A DNA stretch of 64,000 nucleotides from the NCBI GenBank assembly GCA_007833815.1, contig CP033464.1:4954001-5018000 (forward strand). The letters are read 5' to 3'. The notes beneath the pieces are model-generated. The model made no database searches, was not told the origin of the DNA, and saw only the letters and a program-made list of their open reading frames with translations. Made by a program: the position numbers and the translations under genes. The DNA is from Brevibacillus laterosporus (GTDB lineage: Bacteria; Bacillota; Bacilli; Brevibacillales; Brevibacillaceae). Below, one piece after another: positions 49,756-58,758 of this stretch; the first letter of the stretch is position 1; every line of letters starts with the position of its first letter.

Positions 49756-50814
49756 ATGCGTAAAAGAATCCTATTTTTCCTTTGCTTCCTGTTAGCTCTT
49801 CCTCCGTCTCTAGCTACAGCGGAGGGAGCTCTCCCTTTGGAAAAAACGATTTTACAACAACATCTAACACAGTTGGAATTAGAGCGTAACTTACAACTAT
49901 TAAAACATGATGAGAGTAAACTCAATAGGGATTTGGCAGAGCTTGAACTAGAGGCAAAGAAGCAAGAACTAACGATCTCATCCAAACGCAAACATGCTGG
50001 AAAAGTAGCTAGAGCCTATTACATGGGGAAACGAAATGATTTGGTAACCCTGCTGTTTAGTGCGGACGATTTTAACCAAGTGCTGGCAAGTGCACGTCTA
50101 TTGGAAACAATTTTTACTAGTGACATGAAAAAGCTGGAGAGTTTTCAAATAGAGTTAGCTCGTGCCAACAACTTGTCTATTCAAAAACAAGGTCAACTAA
50201 AAAAGATTAGAGAACTAAGGCAGATGTATGAAAAACGTCTTGCCGACATGATTGCCATCAAGATGTTAAAGGAAGAAAATCTGCTTAAATTATCTGATTC
50301 CTCTTCCGTTGAAGCATTAATGGAAAATCTAATCAATGATTGGCGTTCGCGTGGCTTACCTGTATTTCGAGACTTTTTTGGCGTGCTTGCCAGAGTGATG
50401 CAAGATCTTCCTCAACTAATCACTCCGGATCACATTCAGTCCGAAGGCTTATTCACTCACAAGCTAACGATTACAGAAGAGGAATTTAATAAGTTCTTGC
50501 TTTCAAAAGATCCGATCTTCCAACACGCATACTTTGCATTTGACCATAATGAACTGGAAGTAGTAGGTAACTACAATCAGGTGAATTTGAAAATTATAGG
50601 TTCTTACGAAGTGGTCTCCCCCACCGAGTTACGGTTTCATATTACTAAACTAATGTTTGATGGATACGAACTGCCGGAAAGTACAGCAGAGGAAATGACA
50701 AAAGAGTATGACCTCGGCTTTTATCCTGCTTTAATCAATCCAAACATTCAAGTACAAGAAGCCACTTTGGATGGGCACAAGCTACAAATTAAGGTGAAAT
50801 TCAATATTTTGTAA
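49756..50814 (+). CDS. Secreted coiled-coil protein of unknown function
   Basis: A 352-residue protein with a cleavable signal peptide (MRKRILFFLCFLLALPPSLATA), a long coiled coil (about 28-190; LELERNLQLLKHDESKLNRDLAELELEAKKQEL, ARAYYMGKRNDLVTLLFSADDFNQVLASARLLETI) like the N-terminus of CwlO/EnvC-type proteins, and a beta-rich C-terminal half without a recognised enzyme domain. The YMGKR..LLFSADDFNQ part is the typical hairpin of hydrolase activators, but no LytM or NlpC domain follows. Just downstream of a lipoprotein gene, suggesting a cell-surface pair. Confidence 0.78.
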   Translation: MRKRILFFLCFLLALPPSLATAEGALPLEKTILQQHLTQLELERNLQLLKHDESKLNRDLAELELEAKKQELTISSKRKHAGKVARAYYMGKRNDLVTLLFSADDFNQVLASARLLETIFTSDMKKLESFQIELARANNLSIQKQGQLKKIRELRQMYEKRLADMIAIKMLKEENLLKLSDSSSVEALMENLINDWRSRGLPVFRDFFGVLARVMQDLPQLITPDHIQSEGLFTHKLTITEEEFNKFLLSKDPIFQHAYFAFDHNELEVVGNYNQVNLKIIGSYEVVSPTELRFHITKLMFDGYELPESTAEEMTKEYDLGFYPALINPNIQVQEATLDGHKLQIKVKFNIL

Positions 50815-50837
50815 GATAGTCCTATACAACAACCAGC

Positions 50838-50877
50838 AAAAAGCTAGCACAGGAATTATACCTGGAGCTAGCTTTTT
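50838..50877 (+). terminator. Bidirectional terminator after the coiled-coil gene
   Basis: AAAAAGCTAGC pairs perfectly with GCTAGCTTTTT, with an inner CAGG/CCTG pair. It serves the plus-strand gene and also lies behind the opposing hydrolase gene. Confidence 0.88.
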
Positions 50878-50943
50878 ACTTATACTTCTATTTGGTTGCG
50901 TCTACTTTAAACGTTCATTTTTAAGAGGATACCTGAACAGGAA

Positions 50944-51579
50944 TTATCCCAGTGAACCAGAAACGTATGGATTAAACGTTTTTTCGCGATCAATCGTAGT
51001 CAATGGTCCGTGCCCAGGATAGACAATCGTCTCGTCAGGTAGTTCAAATAACTTCTCATGAATACTCTGAATCAATGTGTTGTAATCTCCACCTCTCAAA
51101 TCAGAGCGTCCGATTGAATTGGCAAACAAGACATCTCCGCTAAAGCAATGCTGACCAATTACGAAAGTCGCACTTCCTGGAGAATGGCCTGGTGTGTGTA
51201 AAACCTGGATAGTCAATCCTGCTATCTGAAGCTCTTGTCCATCTTCTACCGTGTATTCAGCAGGCTCACAGATAATCGGTGTGAACCCAAAGCGTTGTGA
51301 GCCATTTAACTCAGGATCAGTCAACCAGCTTTGCTCGATAGGATGGATGTATACTGGCGCTTGGGTCTGTTCACGAAGCTCTGTCAGACCACCAATATGA
51401 TCTAAGTGAGCGTGAGTTAGTAAAATACCTACTACCTTCTCTGACTTCATTGCTTGTAAAAGAGGACCAGGATTAATACCAGGGTCAACCACGATTGTTT
51501 CTCCTGTCTCCTGATTTTTGATCATATAGGCGTTCGTCTCAAACGGCCCTAATTCAACAGAACGTACTTCAATGTCCAT
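50944..51579 (-). CDS. Metallo-beta-lactamase-fold hydrolase (YqgX/glyoxalase II-like)
   Basis: A 211-residue MBL-fold hydrolase: VVDPGINPGPLLQ, the metal motif LLTHAHLDHIGG (H-x-H-x-D-H), LHTPGHSPGSATF, FSGDVLFANSIGRSDLRGGD and VYPGHGPLTTI. It resembles YqgX/YcbL-type enzymes that hydrolyse thioesters such as glyoxalase II substrates; in bacillithiol-making bacteria that thiol may be involved, which is inference. The ATG at 51579 follows AAGGAG by six bases. Confidence 0.9.
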   Translation of the reverse strand: MDIEVRSVELGPFETNAYMIKNQETGETIVVDPGINPGPLLQAMKSEKVVGILLTHAHLDHIGGLTELREQTQAPVYIHPIEQSWLTDPELNGSQRFGFTPIICEPAEYTVEDGQELQIAGLTIQVLHTPGHSPGSATFVIGQHCFSGDVLFANSIGRSDLRGGDYNTLIQSIHEKLFELPDETIVYPGHGPLTTIDREKTFNPYVSGSLG

Positions 51580-51673
51580 AAAAAACTCCTTCCCTTGCCT
51601 CAACGGTTGTCTTTACATACAATGGCAATAATTGCTACAGTAATATAGTATCAGAGAGATAGGAGGCAAAACA

Positions 51674-52177
51674 ATGGTACCCCTTTTATATGGTGTCGAA
51701 TTAGAAATGCCCAAAGGAAAGCTACCTGGTTTCTATGCGCAGATCGTACATAAGATTGGTGAACAAGTAAAGGTAATCGATCGTGATAAAAAATTAATGA
51801 TCGTTTCCACAACGGATGACCAACAACAATTGTTACAAATCGCAGCTAAGTATCAGGCGAAAACAGAATGCTTCTCCTTGTGGTTGCTTCCAGAAGGCGT
51901 GACAAGCCCAAAACTTAGTGATTACGGATTTATTAGTCTAAATGACCGTCAATATGTATACGCTAATCTCGTGAGCTTCTTTCGCTTTCCTGACAATCCT
52001 CTCACTCATGATCATCAGGAAGCATACGAACAAATGAAGCAGCATATCCTGGTTTCTTTTACTGCAAAGGACCAAACCATTTATATTACGGACACCAACC
52101 ATAAGGAGTTACTAGATCAATTAGCTAGTCGCTACAAGGTCGTGCTGGACTGGCATCCAGGTATTCCTACTACATAA
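51674..52177 (+). CDS. Unknown 167-residue protein
   Basis: A soluble protein with no family that I recognise: MVPLLYGVELEMPKGKLPGFYAQIVHKIGEQVKVIDRDKKLMIV, ECFSLWLLPEGVTSPKLSDYGFISLNDRQYVYANLVSF, then an alpha/beta tail. AGGAGG lies seven bases before the ATG, so translation is credible. It is divergent from the MBL hydrolase gene, and its terminator was split by the IS3 insertion. Confidence 0.65.
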   Translation: MVPLLYGVELEMPKGKLPGFYAQIVHKIGEQVKVIDRDKKLMIVSTTDDQQQLLQIAAKYQAKTECFSLWLLPEGVTSPKLSDYGFISLNDRQYVYANLVSFFRFPDNPLTHDHQEAYEQMKQHILVSFTAKDQTIYITDTNHKELLDQLASRYKVVLDWHPGIPTT

Positions 52178-52237
52178 AGATATTCATGTATTGGTATATC
52201 ACACTTACAATAAAAAAAGGAGCATCTCTCTACTATC

Positions 52238-52269
52238 CTGGTATTATCCCCTTCTGGTATTATCCCCTT
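52238..52269 (+). repeat. Tandem duplication of the IS left end
   Basis: CTGGTATTATCCCCTT occurs twice in direct succession without a mismatch. The second copy is continuous with the inverted repeat; the first abuts the target duplication. Confidence 0.9.
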
Positions 52270-52337
52270 ACAGTAGACAGTAAAAAAAGAGTTCATGATA
52301 TCATGGATTCATTACTGTTGACCGGAGGGGTTTTTTC

Positions 52338-52676
52338 ATGCCACCAAAAAAGGGACAAATCTTTACTCGCTATAGTGAAGAAATTAAAAAGGAAGCTGTG
52401 CGCCTACGGGTCGAAGACCAGTGGAGCTATGCCATGATCAGAAAAAAACTGGGAATTAAAAGTGATGCCCAAATCATCGCGTGGGTTCAGAAACATAAAA
52501 ACGGAGAATCGTTTGTGGACTATCGAGGGCACTGGAATAAGAAGCACTTCAGCAGCGTAGAAGAGGAAAATGCCTACCTGAAAGCGCAGGTAGAATATCT
52601 AAAAAAGCTCAATCCGAATCTTCATGGGGAGGGAAGTTGGATAAGCCAGCCCGATTTAGGACCATCGAAAAAATGA
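52338..52676 (+). CDS. IS3-family transposase OrfA
   Basis: A 112-residue protein with a helix-turn-helix (YSEEIKKEAVRLRVEDQWSYAMIRKKLGIKSDAQIIAWVQKHK) and a C-terminal leucine-zipper-like segment (SSVEEENAYLKAQVEYLKKLNP) typical of OrfA. GGAGGGG precedes the ATG. A run of six A (52668-52673) just before the stop is the probable site of -1 slippage onto orfB. Confidence 0.92.
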   Translation: MPPKKGQIFTRYSEEIKKEAVRLRVEDQWSYAMIRKKLGIKSDAQIIAWVQKHKNGESFVDYRGHWNKKHFSSVEEENAYLKAQVEYLKKLNPNLHGEGSWISQPDLGPSKK

Positions 52677-53488
52677 GTCAGACCTACTCCATCACGACAC
52701 TATGTAAAATTGCGGAAGTATCACGTGCTGGTTTCTACAAGTGGAAATCGGCCTTAGGATCTCGTCAGATCCAATTTGAGCTGGAAACCAATCTAAAAGA
52801 ACATATTCTTGCTATTCATCGACTTCGTCCTATTTTCGGTTATAAACGCATGCGAACAGCCCTTCTCAAAGAAGGGTTCCTGGTTAACCACAAAAAGGTG
52901 CGTAGGCTCATGCGAGAGCTGGGGATTCGCTCTGTCATCCGTAAGAAACGCCCCTTTGCGGGGCGAAAACCATCCGTTGTCTTTCCGAATGTTCTCAACC
53001 GAGAATTTACAGCAGAAACGATTTTGAAGAAATTTGTAACGGATATTACCTATATCCGAGTTGGTCATGATTTTGTCTATTTATCGGTCGTTTTAGACCT
53101 TTACAACAACGAAGTTGTCGCATGGGACATGTCATCTCGTAACGATCTACAACTCGTTTTGGGCACGGTAAAGTATTTGAATGCACAAGGGGCCATTTTG
53201 CATTCTGATCAAGGATTCCAATACACAACAAAGTCTTACAAGAGAATGCTTGAAGAGAAACAGCTCATTGGAAGCCATTCAAGAAGGGGAAATTGTTTTG
53301 ATAACGCCTGTGTGGAGTCGTTCTTCTCACATTTGAAAACAGAGAAACTTTACCTTGAAAAACCAGCAAGTCAAATGGAGGCTCGAAAACTGATCACGGA
53401 ATATATCAATTTTTATAACCAAGAACGTTTCCAGAAAAAACTTGGCGATCTCTCCCCGGTAGAGTACCGTGAAGCGATCGCCGCATAA
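52637..53488 (+). CDS. IS3-family transposase OrfB (DDE integrase domain)
   Basis: A 283-residue frame, -1 relative to orfA and overlapping it by 40 bases. After an HTH_21 region (HRLRPIFGYKRMRTALLKEGF, HKKVRRLMRELGI) it has the rve integrase core with the acidic triad in FVTDITYIRVG, ILHSDQGFQYT and NACVESFFSHLKTE, ending NQERFQKKLGDLSPVEYRE. The functional product is probably the OrfAB fusion made by frameshifting; the TTG at the frame opening need not be a start. No damage is seen. Confidence 0.93.
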   Translation: MDKPARFRTIEKMSQTYSITTLCKIAEVSRAGFYKWKSALGSRQIQFELETNLKEHILAIHRLRPIFGYKRMRTALLKEGFLVNHKKVRRLMRELGIRSVIRKKRPFAGRKPSVVFPNVLNREFTAETILKKFVTDITYIRVGHDFVYLSVVLDLYNNEVVAWDMSSRNDLQLVLGTVKYLNAQGAILHSDQGFQYTTKSYKRMLEEKQLIGSHSRRGNCFDNACVESFFSHLKTEKLYLEKPASQMEARKLITEYINFYNQERFQKKLGDLSPVEYREAIAA

Positions 53489-53574
53489 CAAACTTACTCT
53501 TTTTTCATTGTCTACTTGACGGGGCTACAACCATCCAATCCAGTAAGAGATGCTCTTTTTCCTCTTGAGTAGCA

Positions 53575-54144
53575 TTACTTATCCAGAACATCAAAGCGAT
53601 AACCAAAAACCTTGCCGTTATTTAAGCTAAATACTACTTGGTAGTTGCTTCCCTTATACGTAAGCTCTTTATCCCCAGTTGCGTCTCCATAGAGTTGCTT
53701 CACTTTGTCTATACTTTCATACATAGACAGTCCTCTGTTGGTTTTAAATTTGTCACCTTTATCCTGCGGAATACCACCCACCATGATACTGGTTACTACT
53801 CCTTTTTGGACTGTTAGTAACACCTGCGCCTGATCAGCAAATAATATGCCTGTAGTAATATTCCCTTCGCCTTTTGCCAACTGTTCAACCGTTAGCGATT
53901 CTCGACTAACCATATCCATAAATTCATACTTTTCTGGTTTCAAAGCATCCATAGCTTCTTTAATTCCTTCTCCGACATAGGCTCCACGAATACCATACTC
54001 CTTGGCATTTTCAGGATCAAATGCTGGAGCCAAAGTTGTGTTCTCTGTAGGAGTTGGAGCTGTTGTCCCCGGCGGCTGACAACCTGTTAACGCTACAACA
54101 GATGCAAGTACAGCACTTCCTACAATCACTTTCCAATTATTCAT
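53575..54144 (-). CDS. Unknown lipoprotein
   Basis: A 189-residue protein with a lipoprotein signal MNNWKVIVGSAVLASVVALTGC (lipobox LTGC), a threonine- and proline-rich linker and a mature domain (YGIRGAYVGEGIKEAMDALKPEKYEFMDMV, VTSIMVGGIPQDKGDKFKTNRGLSMYESIDKVKQLYGDATGDKELTY). The latter pattern resembles domains that occur in Firmicute secreted proteins with a recurring YGKP-like turn, but no function is known. AGGGGAA precedes the ATG. Its terminator arm was separated by the IS3 element. Confidence 0.8.
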   Translation of the reverse strand: MNNWKVIVGSAVLASVVALTGCQPPGTTAPTPTENTTLAPAFDPENAKEYGIRGAYVGEGIKEAMDALKPEKYEFMDMVSRESLTVEQLAKGEGNITTGILFADQAQVLLTVQKGVVTSIMVGGIPQDKGDKFKTNRGLSMYESIDKVKQLYGDATGDKELTYKGSNYQVVFSLNNGKVFGYRFDVLDK

Positions 54145-54262
54145 CTCTATGTTCCCCTATCTTGCCATTCATTCGTATGTTTGAGTTCATCTACAGCAAT
54201 ATCGATATCTTACCCTAGGGATAATAAAGTTCGCAAGTTTTTACACAATTGTTCCTTCCTGC

Positions 54263-54700
54263 TTACTTTCCACCGATTTTTTGTGTTGGTTTAGGAGGCA
54301 GATTGTTGCTGACAGTCTGTTGGTAGCCTTGTAAGATTTTTAAGATGGAATGAAATAAAGGGGATCCAAACACAGCCACAATTCCCCACGTCCAAATACG
54401 GGCCCCCCAGGCATCCGCTACATAAGCTGTCTTTGTTCCCATTAGGATTTGTGCGGGATCTAATCCTAATTCCGCAAAAATACAGCCAGCTGCTAATACA
54501 GAGAAGACGAGATTAAATAATTTTTTAAGCTGTTGTCTCTTACCAGCTTCATAATGTGCTTCGCAACTATCATTATCTGGGACATAATCATACGTTAAAA
54601 AGGGAATAACGCTTTTAGCGATCTCGGTTACCCCAGCAGCCGCGCTGGAAACAGCTGTAATATAAATTAAAAAGGAAATGGTTGAATCCAATGTCACCAT
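54263..54700 (-). CDS. Unknown membrane protein
   Basis: A 145-residue protein with about three hydrophobic stretches (STISFLIYITAVSSAAAGVTEIAKSVIPFL, LFNLVFSVLAAGCIFAELGL, IWTWGIVAVFGSPLFHSILKIL) and a proline-rich tail. No family is recognised; size and topology resemble holin-like or phage-derived proteins, which is only an impression. The ATG at 54700 follows AAGGAGGGAG. Single gene. Confidence 0.65.
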   Translation of the reverse strand: MVTLDSTISFLIYITAVSSAAAGVTEIAKSVIPFLTYDYVPDNDSCEAHYEAGKRQQLKKLFNLVFSVLAAGCIFAELGLDPAQILMGTKTAYVADAWGARIWTWGIVAVFGSPLFHSILKILQGYQQTVSNNLPPKPTQKIGGK

Positions 54701-54833
54701 GATACTCTCCCTCCTTGGTACATGTGTATGTCCAGAGAAAGACAAGCATGTTTAAAATTTTTCTAGTAAAATTTTTTCGAGATAATGAAAGCTTCTTGCC
54801 CATATTTCTCATAAGCATCAGAAAGCAAAATGC

Positions 54834-54864
54834 AAAAGCCGCCTCTTTAAAGAGACGGCTTTTT
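54834..54864. terminator. Bidirectional terminator in the 54701-55157 gap
   Basis: AAAAGCCGcCTCTTT and AAAGAGaCGGCTTTT form a near-continuous stem, U-rich on both sides. On minus it could close the ylaK-like transcript. The rest of the 457-base gap holds no gene I can support; only very short frames on minus (for example one opening MANRFFFINRFFGG near 54960) are present. Confidence 0.65.
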
Positions 54865-55157
54865 GGTCGGGTTATTTCAAATGGTTTGGGCAATCCGTAA
54901 CTCTTCTTTAGCTCATCTACCTCCGAAAAAGCGATTTATAAAGAAAAATCGGTTAGCCATTTCATTTGGGGTAGTAACGATTCATGCTTGCGATCTTTCG
55001 CCTCCTGATTGGAATAGGCACTCCACTAGCATTGGCTAATGAAATGACGCCTGATTCTCCTGAAGCGATCCCAAACGTTCGTTACCAACAACCTCGACAC
55101 CTCTATCTTTCACAGGGGGATATACTCTTATACATTTTTTTCGCTAACAAAAAAACC

Positions 55158-56492
55158 TTACAGAATATCAGCAGCCAATTGAGCTAACACACTTCTTTCC
55201 CCTTTTTCAAGCTTTATATGGCCTGCTAGCTTTTGCTCTTTAAACATTTCGACCACGTAGGTAAGTCCGTTATTACTTTCGTCTAAATATGGGTGATCTA
55301 TTTGTTCTGGATCGCCCATCAAAACAATTTTGGAACCCTCACCTACTCTGGTTAGAATCGTTTTTACCTCATGTTTGGTTAAATTCTGCGCTTCATCAAT
55401 GATAATATACTGCCCTGGAATAGATCTTCCCCTAATGTAAGTCAAAGCTTCTACCTGAATACTACCCATTCCATCTAGAATTTTGTCTAAGTCACCAGAT
55501 TGCTTTGTGTTAAACAAATACTCCAAATTATCATAGATTGGTTGCATCCAGGGGCGTAGCTTCTCTTCTTTTTCACCAGGGAGGTAACCTATATCTTTTC
55601 CCATCGGTACAATCGGTCTTGCAACCAACAATTTTTTATACTTCTGTAAATCCTCGATTTGTAGCAGACCTGCGGCAAGCGCAATCAAAGTTTTGCCCGT
55701 CCCCGCTTTTCCTGTCATGGTGACAAGGGGAACATCATCTCGCAATAATAATTCGATGGCCATTTTTTGTTGAGCATTGCGTGCTTTAACACCCCAAATG
55801 GGGTCATCATCGCCGACGAGAGGTTCAAAATATTTTGCCTCTCCATCAATCTTGCCAATTGCAGAGATGGATGGATTACACTCATCCTTTAAGATCAGGA
55901 ATTGATGTGGGTAAAATTCCTCATGAGGAAAGGCTGTCGCTAGAGAAAGACGGCGGATGCTGTAATACAATTTAATCACGTCTGAGGGAACCGTTCGTTT
56001 TTCATAGCCGAGATAAATGCTTGAATACTCCCGAACCACTCGATCTGATAAAAAATCTTCAGCAGTTAACCCTAGCGCATCCGCTTTTACTCTCATCAAT
56101 GCATCCTTGCTAACCAGAATCACAGGACGTCCTTGTCCAGTGGAATTTTCTTCCTCTTGTAGGTTGAGAGCTACTGCTAGAATTCGATTATCATTGGTCA
56201 TCTCATGGAATTGCTTCTGCATATTCCCCATCGCAGAATGATTTAATTCCACCCGTAAGGTAGCTCCAGTCTCCAACTGTATGCCCTGATGCAAATGACC
56301 ATTGAGCCGTAAACGGTCCAATAGCCTCGCTACATGCCTAGAATTACGCCCAATTTCATCCATGTACCGCTTTTTTGAATCCACTTCTTCTAATACGACT
56401 GCTGGAATAACGATATCGTTGTTGTGAAAGGAATAGATCGCCATTGGATCTTGCAGGAGCACGTTTGTATCAATTACATAGATTTTTTTCAA
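55158..56492 (-). CDS. ylaK: PIN-PhoH family ATPase (YlaK-like)
   Basis: A 444-residue protein with an N-terminal PIN nuclease domain (KIYVIDTNVLLQDP, VLEEVDSKKR, TNDNRILAVAL, LVSKDALMRVKADALGL) joined to a PhoH ATPase (Walker A MTGKAGTGKTLIALAAG, GKDIGYLPGEKEEKLRPWMQP, Walker B YIIIDEAQNLTKHEVKTILTRVGEGSKIVLMGDPEQID). PhoH2-type proteins unwind and cut RNA. TTG start after GGGGAGG. It is divergent from the YlaJ-like gene, the same pairing as Bacillus ylaJ and ylaK. Confidence 0.93.
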   Translation of the reverse strand: MKKIYVIDTNVLLQDPMAIYSFHNNDIVIPAVVLEEVDSKKRYMDEIGRNSRHVARLLDRLRLNGHLHQGIQLETGATLRVELNHSAMGNMQKQFHEMTNDNRILAVALNLQEEENSTGQGRPVILVSKDALMRVKADALGLTAEDFLSDRVVREYSSIYLGYEKRTVPSDVIKLYYSIRRLSLATAFPHEEFYPHQFLILKDECNPSISAIGKIDGEAKYFEPLVGDDDPIWGVKARNAQQKMAIELLLRDDVPLVTMTGKAGTGKTLIALAAGLLQIEDLQKYKKLLVARPIVPMGKDIGYLPGEKEEKLRPWMQPIYDNLEYLFNTKQSGDLDKILDGMGSIQVEALTYIRGRSIPGQYIIIDEAQNLTKHEVKTILTRVGEGSKIVLMGDPEQIDHPYLDESNNGLTYVVEMFKEQKLAGHIKLEKGERSVLAQLAADIL

Positions 56493-56752
56493 ATCATGAT
56501 TCGCCTCCCCTTACCCATCTTCGATATTTTATGCATTTTTTTTATTCTTGTTTGTTGGATTTCTTCTATTTTCTTCCCTTTTTTCATGACACCCGACCTA
56601 AAGGGAAGTGTATAAAGATTTGCTGATAGTCAATATGTATGTGGCAAGCATAAAAGATAGACGAACTCCTTCTCCGTTCGTATAAAAAGCAAGGGAGAGC
56701 AAACACTAGGGGCATAATATCGGAGTGAGTTCCGTGGAAAGGATTGATCATC

Positions 56753-57421
56753 ATGAGAAGACTTATCTCTACTCTAGCTTGTTTCTTATTACTCACAGCT
56801 TGTCAAAGTCATACCCAAAAACCCCAGACAAAGGGGGCTGGAACTCCCAAAGGGGTACAGAATGTAGCAGGTTCCCAACAAGGTAATCATCCATCTGCAC
56901 CAAAAACACAGCGGGTTGAACAAACACAGCCTTCCCCCAAGTATGATCAATCTCCGCAAGCGACAGCCGACCGTTTGGTTAAGCTGGCGAATCGGGTGAA
57001 AAATGTAAAAAAAGCTACAGCAGTTGTTATGGGAAAATATGCGATTGTAGCCATTGACGTAGGCGAAAAATTAGATCGTCCCGAAGTCGGTGTTATTAAA
57101 TATTCCGTGGCTGAAGCACTTAAGGAAGACCCACAAGGTGCTACTGCCTTAGTGACTGCTGATGCAGATTTGCGCCAGCGTTTGGTAGAAGTACAAGCTG
57201 ATATGAAGATTGGCAGACCGATAGCTGGTATTATGCATGAATTGGCGGATATCACAGGTCGTATTATTCCTCAGTTCCCAAGTGATGTGCGCACGAAGAA
57301 ACAACCTCCTCAAAATACTCAGCAGTCAGGCACCCGTTCGCATAAGCCAGGTGCTAAGGGAATGAAGCGTCCTGAAAAAGAACCACAGAAAAAACCCGCT
57401 CAACCCTACATGAACAAATAA
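56753..57421 (+). CDS. ylaJ: YhcN/YlaJ-family sporulation lipoprotein
   Basis: A 222-residue protein with lipoprotein signal MRRLISTLACFLLLTAC, a polar linker, the YhcN/YlaJ domain (ATADRLVKLANRVKNVKKATAVVMGKYAIVAIDVGEKLDRPEVGVIKYSVAEALKEDPQGATALVTADADLRQRL) and a basic, proline-rich tail. The family is found in spore membranes and linked to germination or cortex. A CATAATA at 56713-56719 resembles a sigma-G -10 box. The ATG at 56753 follows AAAGGA by ten bases. Confidence 0.9.
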   Translation: MRRLISTLACFLLLTACQSHTQKPQTKGAGTPKGVQNVAGSQQGNHPSAPKTQRVEQTQPSPKYDQSPQATADRLVKLANRVKNVKKATAVVMGKYAIVAIDVGEKLDRPEVGVIKYSVAEALKEDPQGATALVTADADLRQRLVEVQADMKIGRPIAGIMHELADITGRIIPQFPSDVRTKKQPPQNTQQSGTRSHKPGAKGMKRPEKEPQKKPAQPYMNK

Positions 57422-57598
57422 AATTTACCTGTCTACAACCTATCCCCTGCCTCACGCATCAGATGGCTTTGGATGGGTTGTTTTGTTGCTTCCTTCTTTT
57501 TGTCAGATTGACAGTACCTGACACCATTCAGTCACATGTAACCATATATGAACTTTCCTAGCAGAAAATAAACATGGTAAGATAAGGCATAGTTGATC

Positions 57599-57615
57599 AT
57601 TATTATTATTATTAA
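57599..57615 (+). repeat. ATT trinucleotide microsatellite before the aldo/keto reductase
   Basis: Five uninterrupted ATT units lie just before AAAAAGGAGAG and the start codon. Length changes would alter the distance between any promoter and the ribosome-binding site. Confidence 0.7.
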
Positions 57616-57631
57616 AAAGGAGAGATTATCT

Positions 57632-58675
57632 ATGAAATATAGAACTTTTCCCGGCACAGATCTTTCTGTCTCTGAAGTGGGGTTCGGCGTATGGTCTGTA
57701 GCAACCAAATGGTGGGGAGTTTCTGATGTAGAAATAGGAAAACGCTTGCTTCGCTCTTCTTATGATGATTATGGAGTTACTTTTTTTGATACAGGCGATG
57801 TTTATGGAAATGGATTAGGAGAAACGATCTTAAAAGATGCTCTTGGCGATATTCGCGAAAAGGTTGTCATTGCTACGAAATTTGGCTACGACATTTATAA
57901 TCTTCCCGGCGAACGTAAAGGGCATTCTGAATTGCCGCAAAACTGGTCCAAAGAAAATATCCGCCATGCTTGTGAGCAAAGTTTAAAACGATTAGGTACT
58001 GATTATATTGACTTATATCAATTGCACAATCCGCGTATGGAATCAGTACTAAATGACGAGGTTCATGAAACATTGGAGCGTTTGAAAGAAGAAGGAAAAA
58101 TTCGCCATTACGGAGCAGCAATGGGTCCTGACATCGGTTGGGAAGAAGAATCAATTGCAGCCTTGAAACGCCCAGGCTATTCAGCTATTCAAATTATCAA
58201 CAACATTGTAGAGCAAGATCCTGCACGTAATCTATTCCCAATTGCTGAACAAGAAAACCGTGCTTTAATCGTTCGTGTACCACATGCTTCTGGTCTATTG
58301 GATGGTAGCTATGATCCTGAGAAACATTTTGATAAGAGCGATCACCGCAGTCATCGCCCTACAGCGTGGATGCAAGCAGGTGTTGACGTTGTACAAGAAA
58401 TGAAGCAACAAGGTTTATTTGATGGCAAAGATAGAACGATTGGGCAATTAGCAATCCAGTTCTCCTTATTCCGATCAAGTGTTGTAAGTGTTTTACCTAA
58501 CATTACTAACGATGCAACGCTAAAAGAGTTCTCACTAGCGTCTGAAGTAGCCCCGCTTACAAAAGAACAATTTGAGATGATTGATGCACTCTGGGTTAAT
58601 GGGTACAACGAACGTCTGAAACAGCATATGTCTAATTCTCAAACGAAACCAACACCAATCTTGCATGAAGCATAA
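57632..58675 (+). CDS. Aldo/keto reductase
   Basis: A 347-residue TIM-barrel oxidoreductase: [46 protein letters not shown] (catalytic Asp and Tyr), [10 protein letters not shown] (catalytic Lys), [16 protein letters not shown], and a C-terminal NADPH-binding region with [15 protein letters not shown]. The substrate is unknown. The ATG at 57632 follows AAGGAG by nine bases. It is a single-gene unit with a strong terminator. The 57422-57598 stretch before it shows no clear promoter. Confidence 0.92.
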   Translation: MKYRTFPGTDLSVSEVGFGVWSVATKWWGVSDVEIGKRLLRSSYDDYGVTFFDTGDVYGNGLGETILKDALGDIREKVVIATKFGYDIYNLPGERKGHSELPQNWSKENIRHACEQSLKRLGTDYIDLYQLHNPRMESVLNDEVHETLERLKEEGKIRHYGAAMGPDIGWEEESIAALKRPGYSAIQIINNIVEQDPARNLFPIAEQENRALIVRVPHASGLLDGSYDPEKHFDKSDHRSHRPTAWMQAGVDVVQEMKQQGLFDGKDRTIGQLAIQFSLFRSSVVSVLPNITNDATLKEFSLASEVAPLTKEQFEMIDALWVNGYNERLKQHMSNSQTKPTPILHEA

Positions 58676-58725
58676 TGGTTTATTGAGTAATGGATTAGAA
58701 AACAGTATGCTATCATACAGACTGA

Positions 58726-58758
58726 AAAAAGTTCCTCACTAATTGTGAGGAACTTTTT
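58726..58758. terminator. Terminator after the aldo/keto reductase
   Basis: AAAAAGTTCCTCAC pairs perfectly with GTGAGGAACTTTTT around five bases. Bidirectional in form; it serves the plus-strand gene. Bases 58759-58974 hold only A/T-rich leader with TATAAT-like boxes at 58895 and 58936. Confidence 0.88.

Larger units (their letters stand above)
52239..53533 (+). mobile_element. IS3-family insertion sequence (IS150-like), complete
   Basis: Imperfect inverted repeats start TGGTATTATCCCC..AGTAGACAGTAAAAAAAGAG on the left and TGGTTGTAGCCCC..AGTAGACAATGAAAAAAGAG on the right (read inward). The ends are TG and CA, flanked by a three-base repeat TCC (52236-52238 and 53534-53536), as expected for this family. 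Two overlapping genes in a -1 arrangement fill it. The outermost 16 bases of the left end occur twice in tandem (52238-52253 and 52254-52269). Both genes are open, so it may be active. Confidence 0.85.

Noticed and set aside
54263-54700. Holin gene of a prophage
   Set aside because: Only size and hydrophobic pattern agree; no endolysin or other phage gene is nearby.
54984-55187. Plus-strand frame of 67 codons with a signal-peptide-like start
   Set aside because: No ribosome-binding site or promoter, and it runs into the end of the opposing ylaK-like gene.
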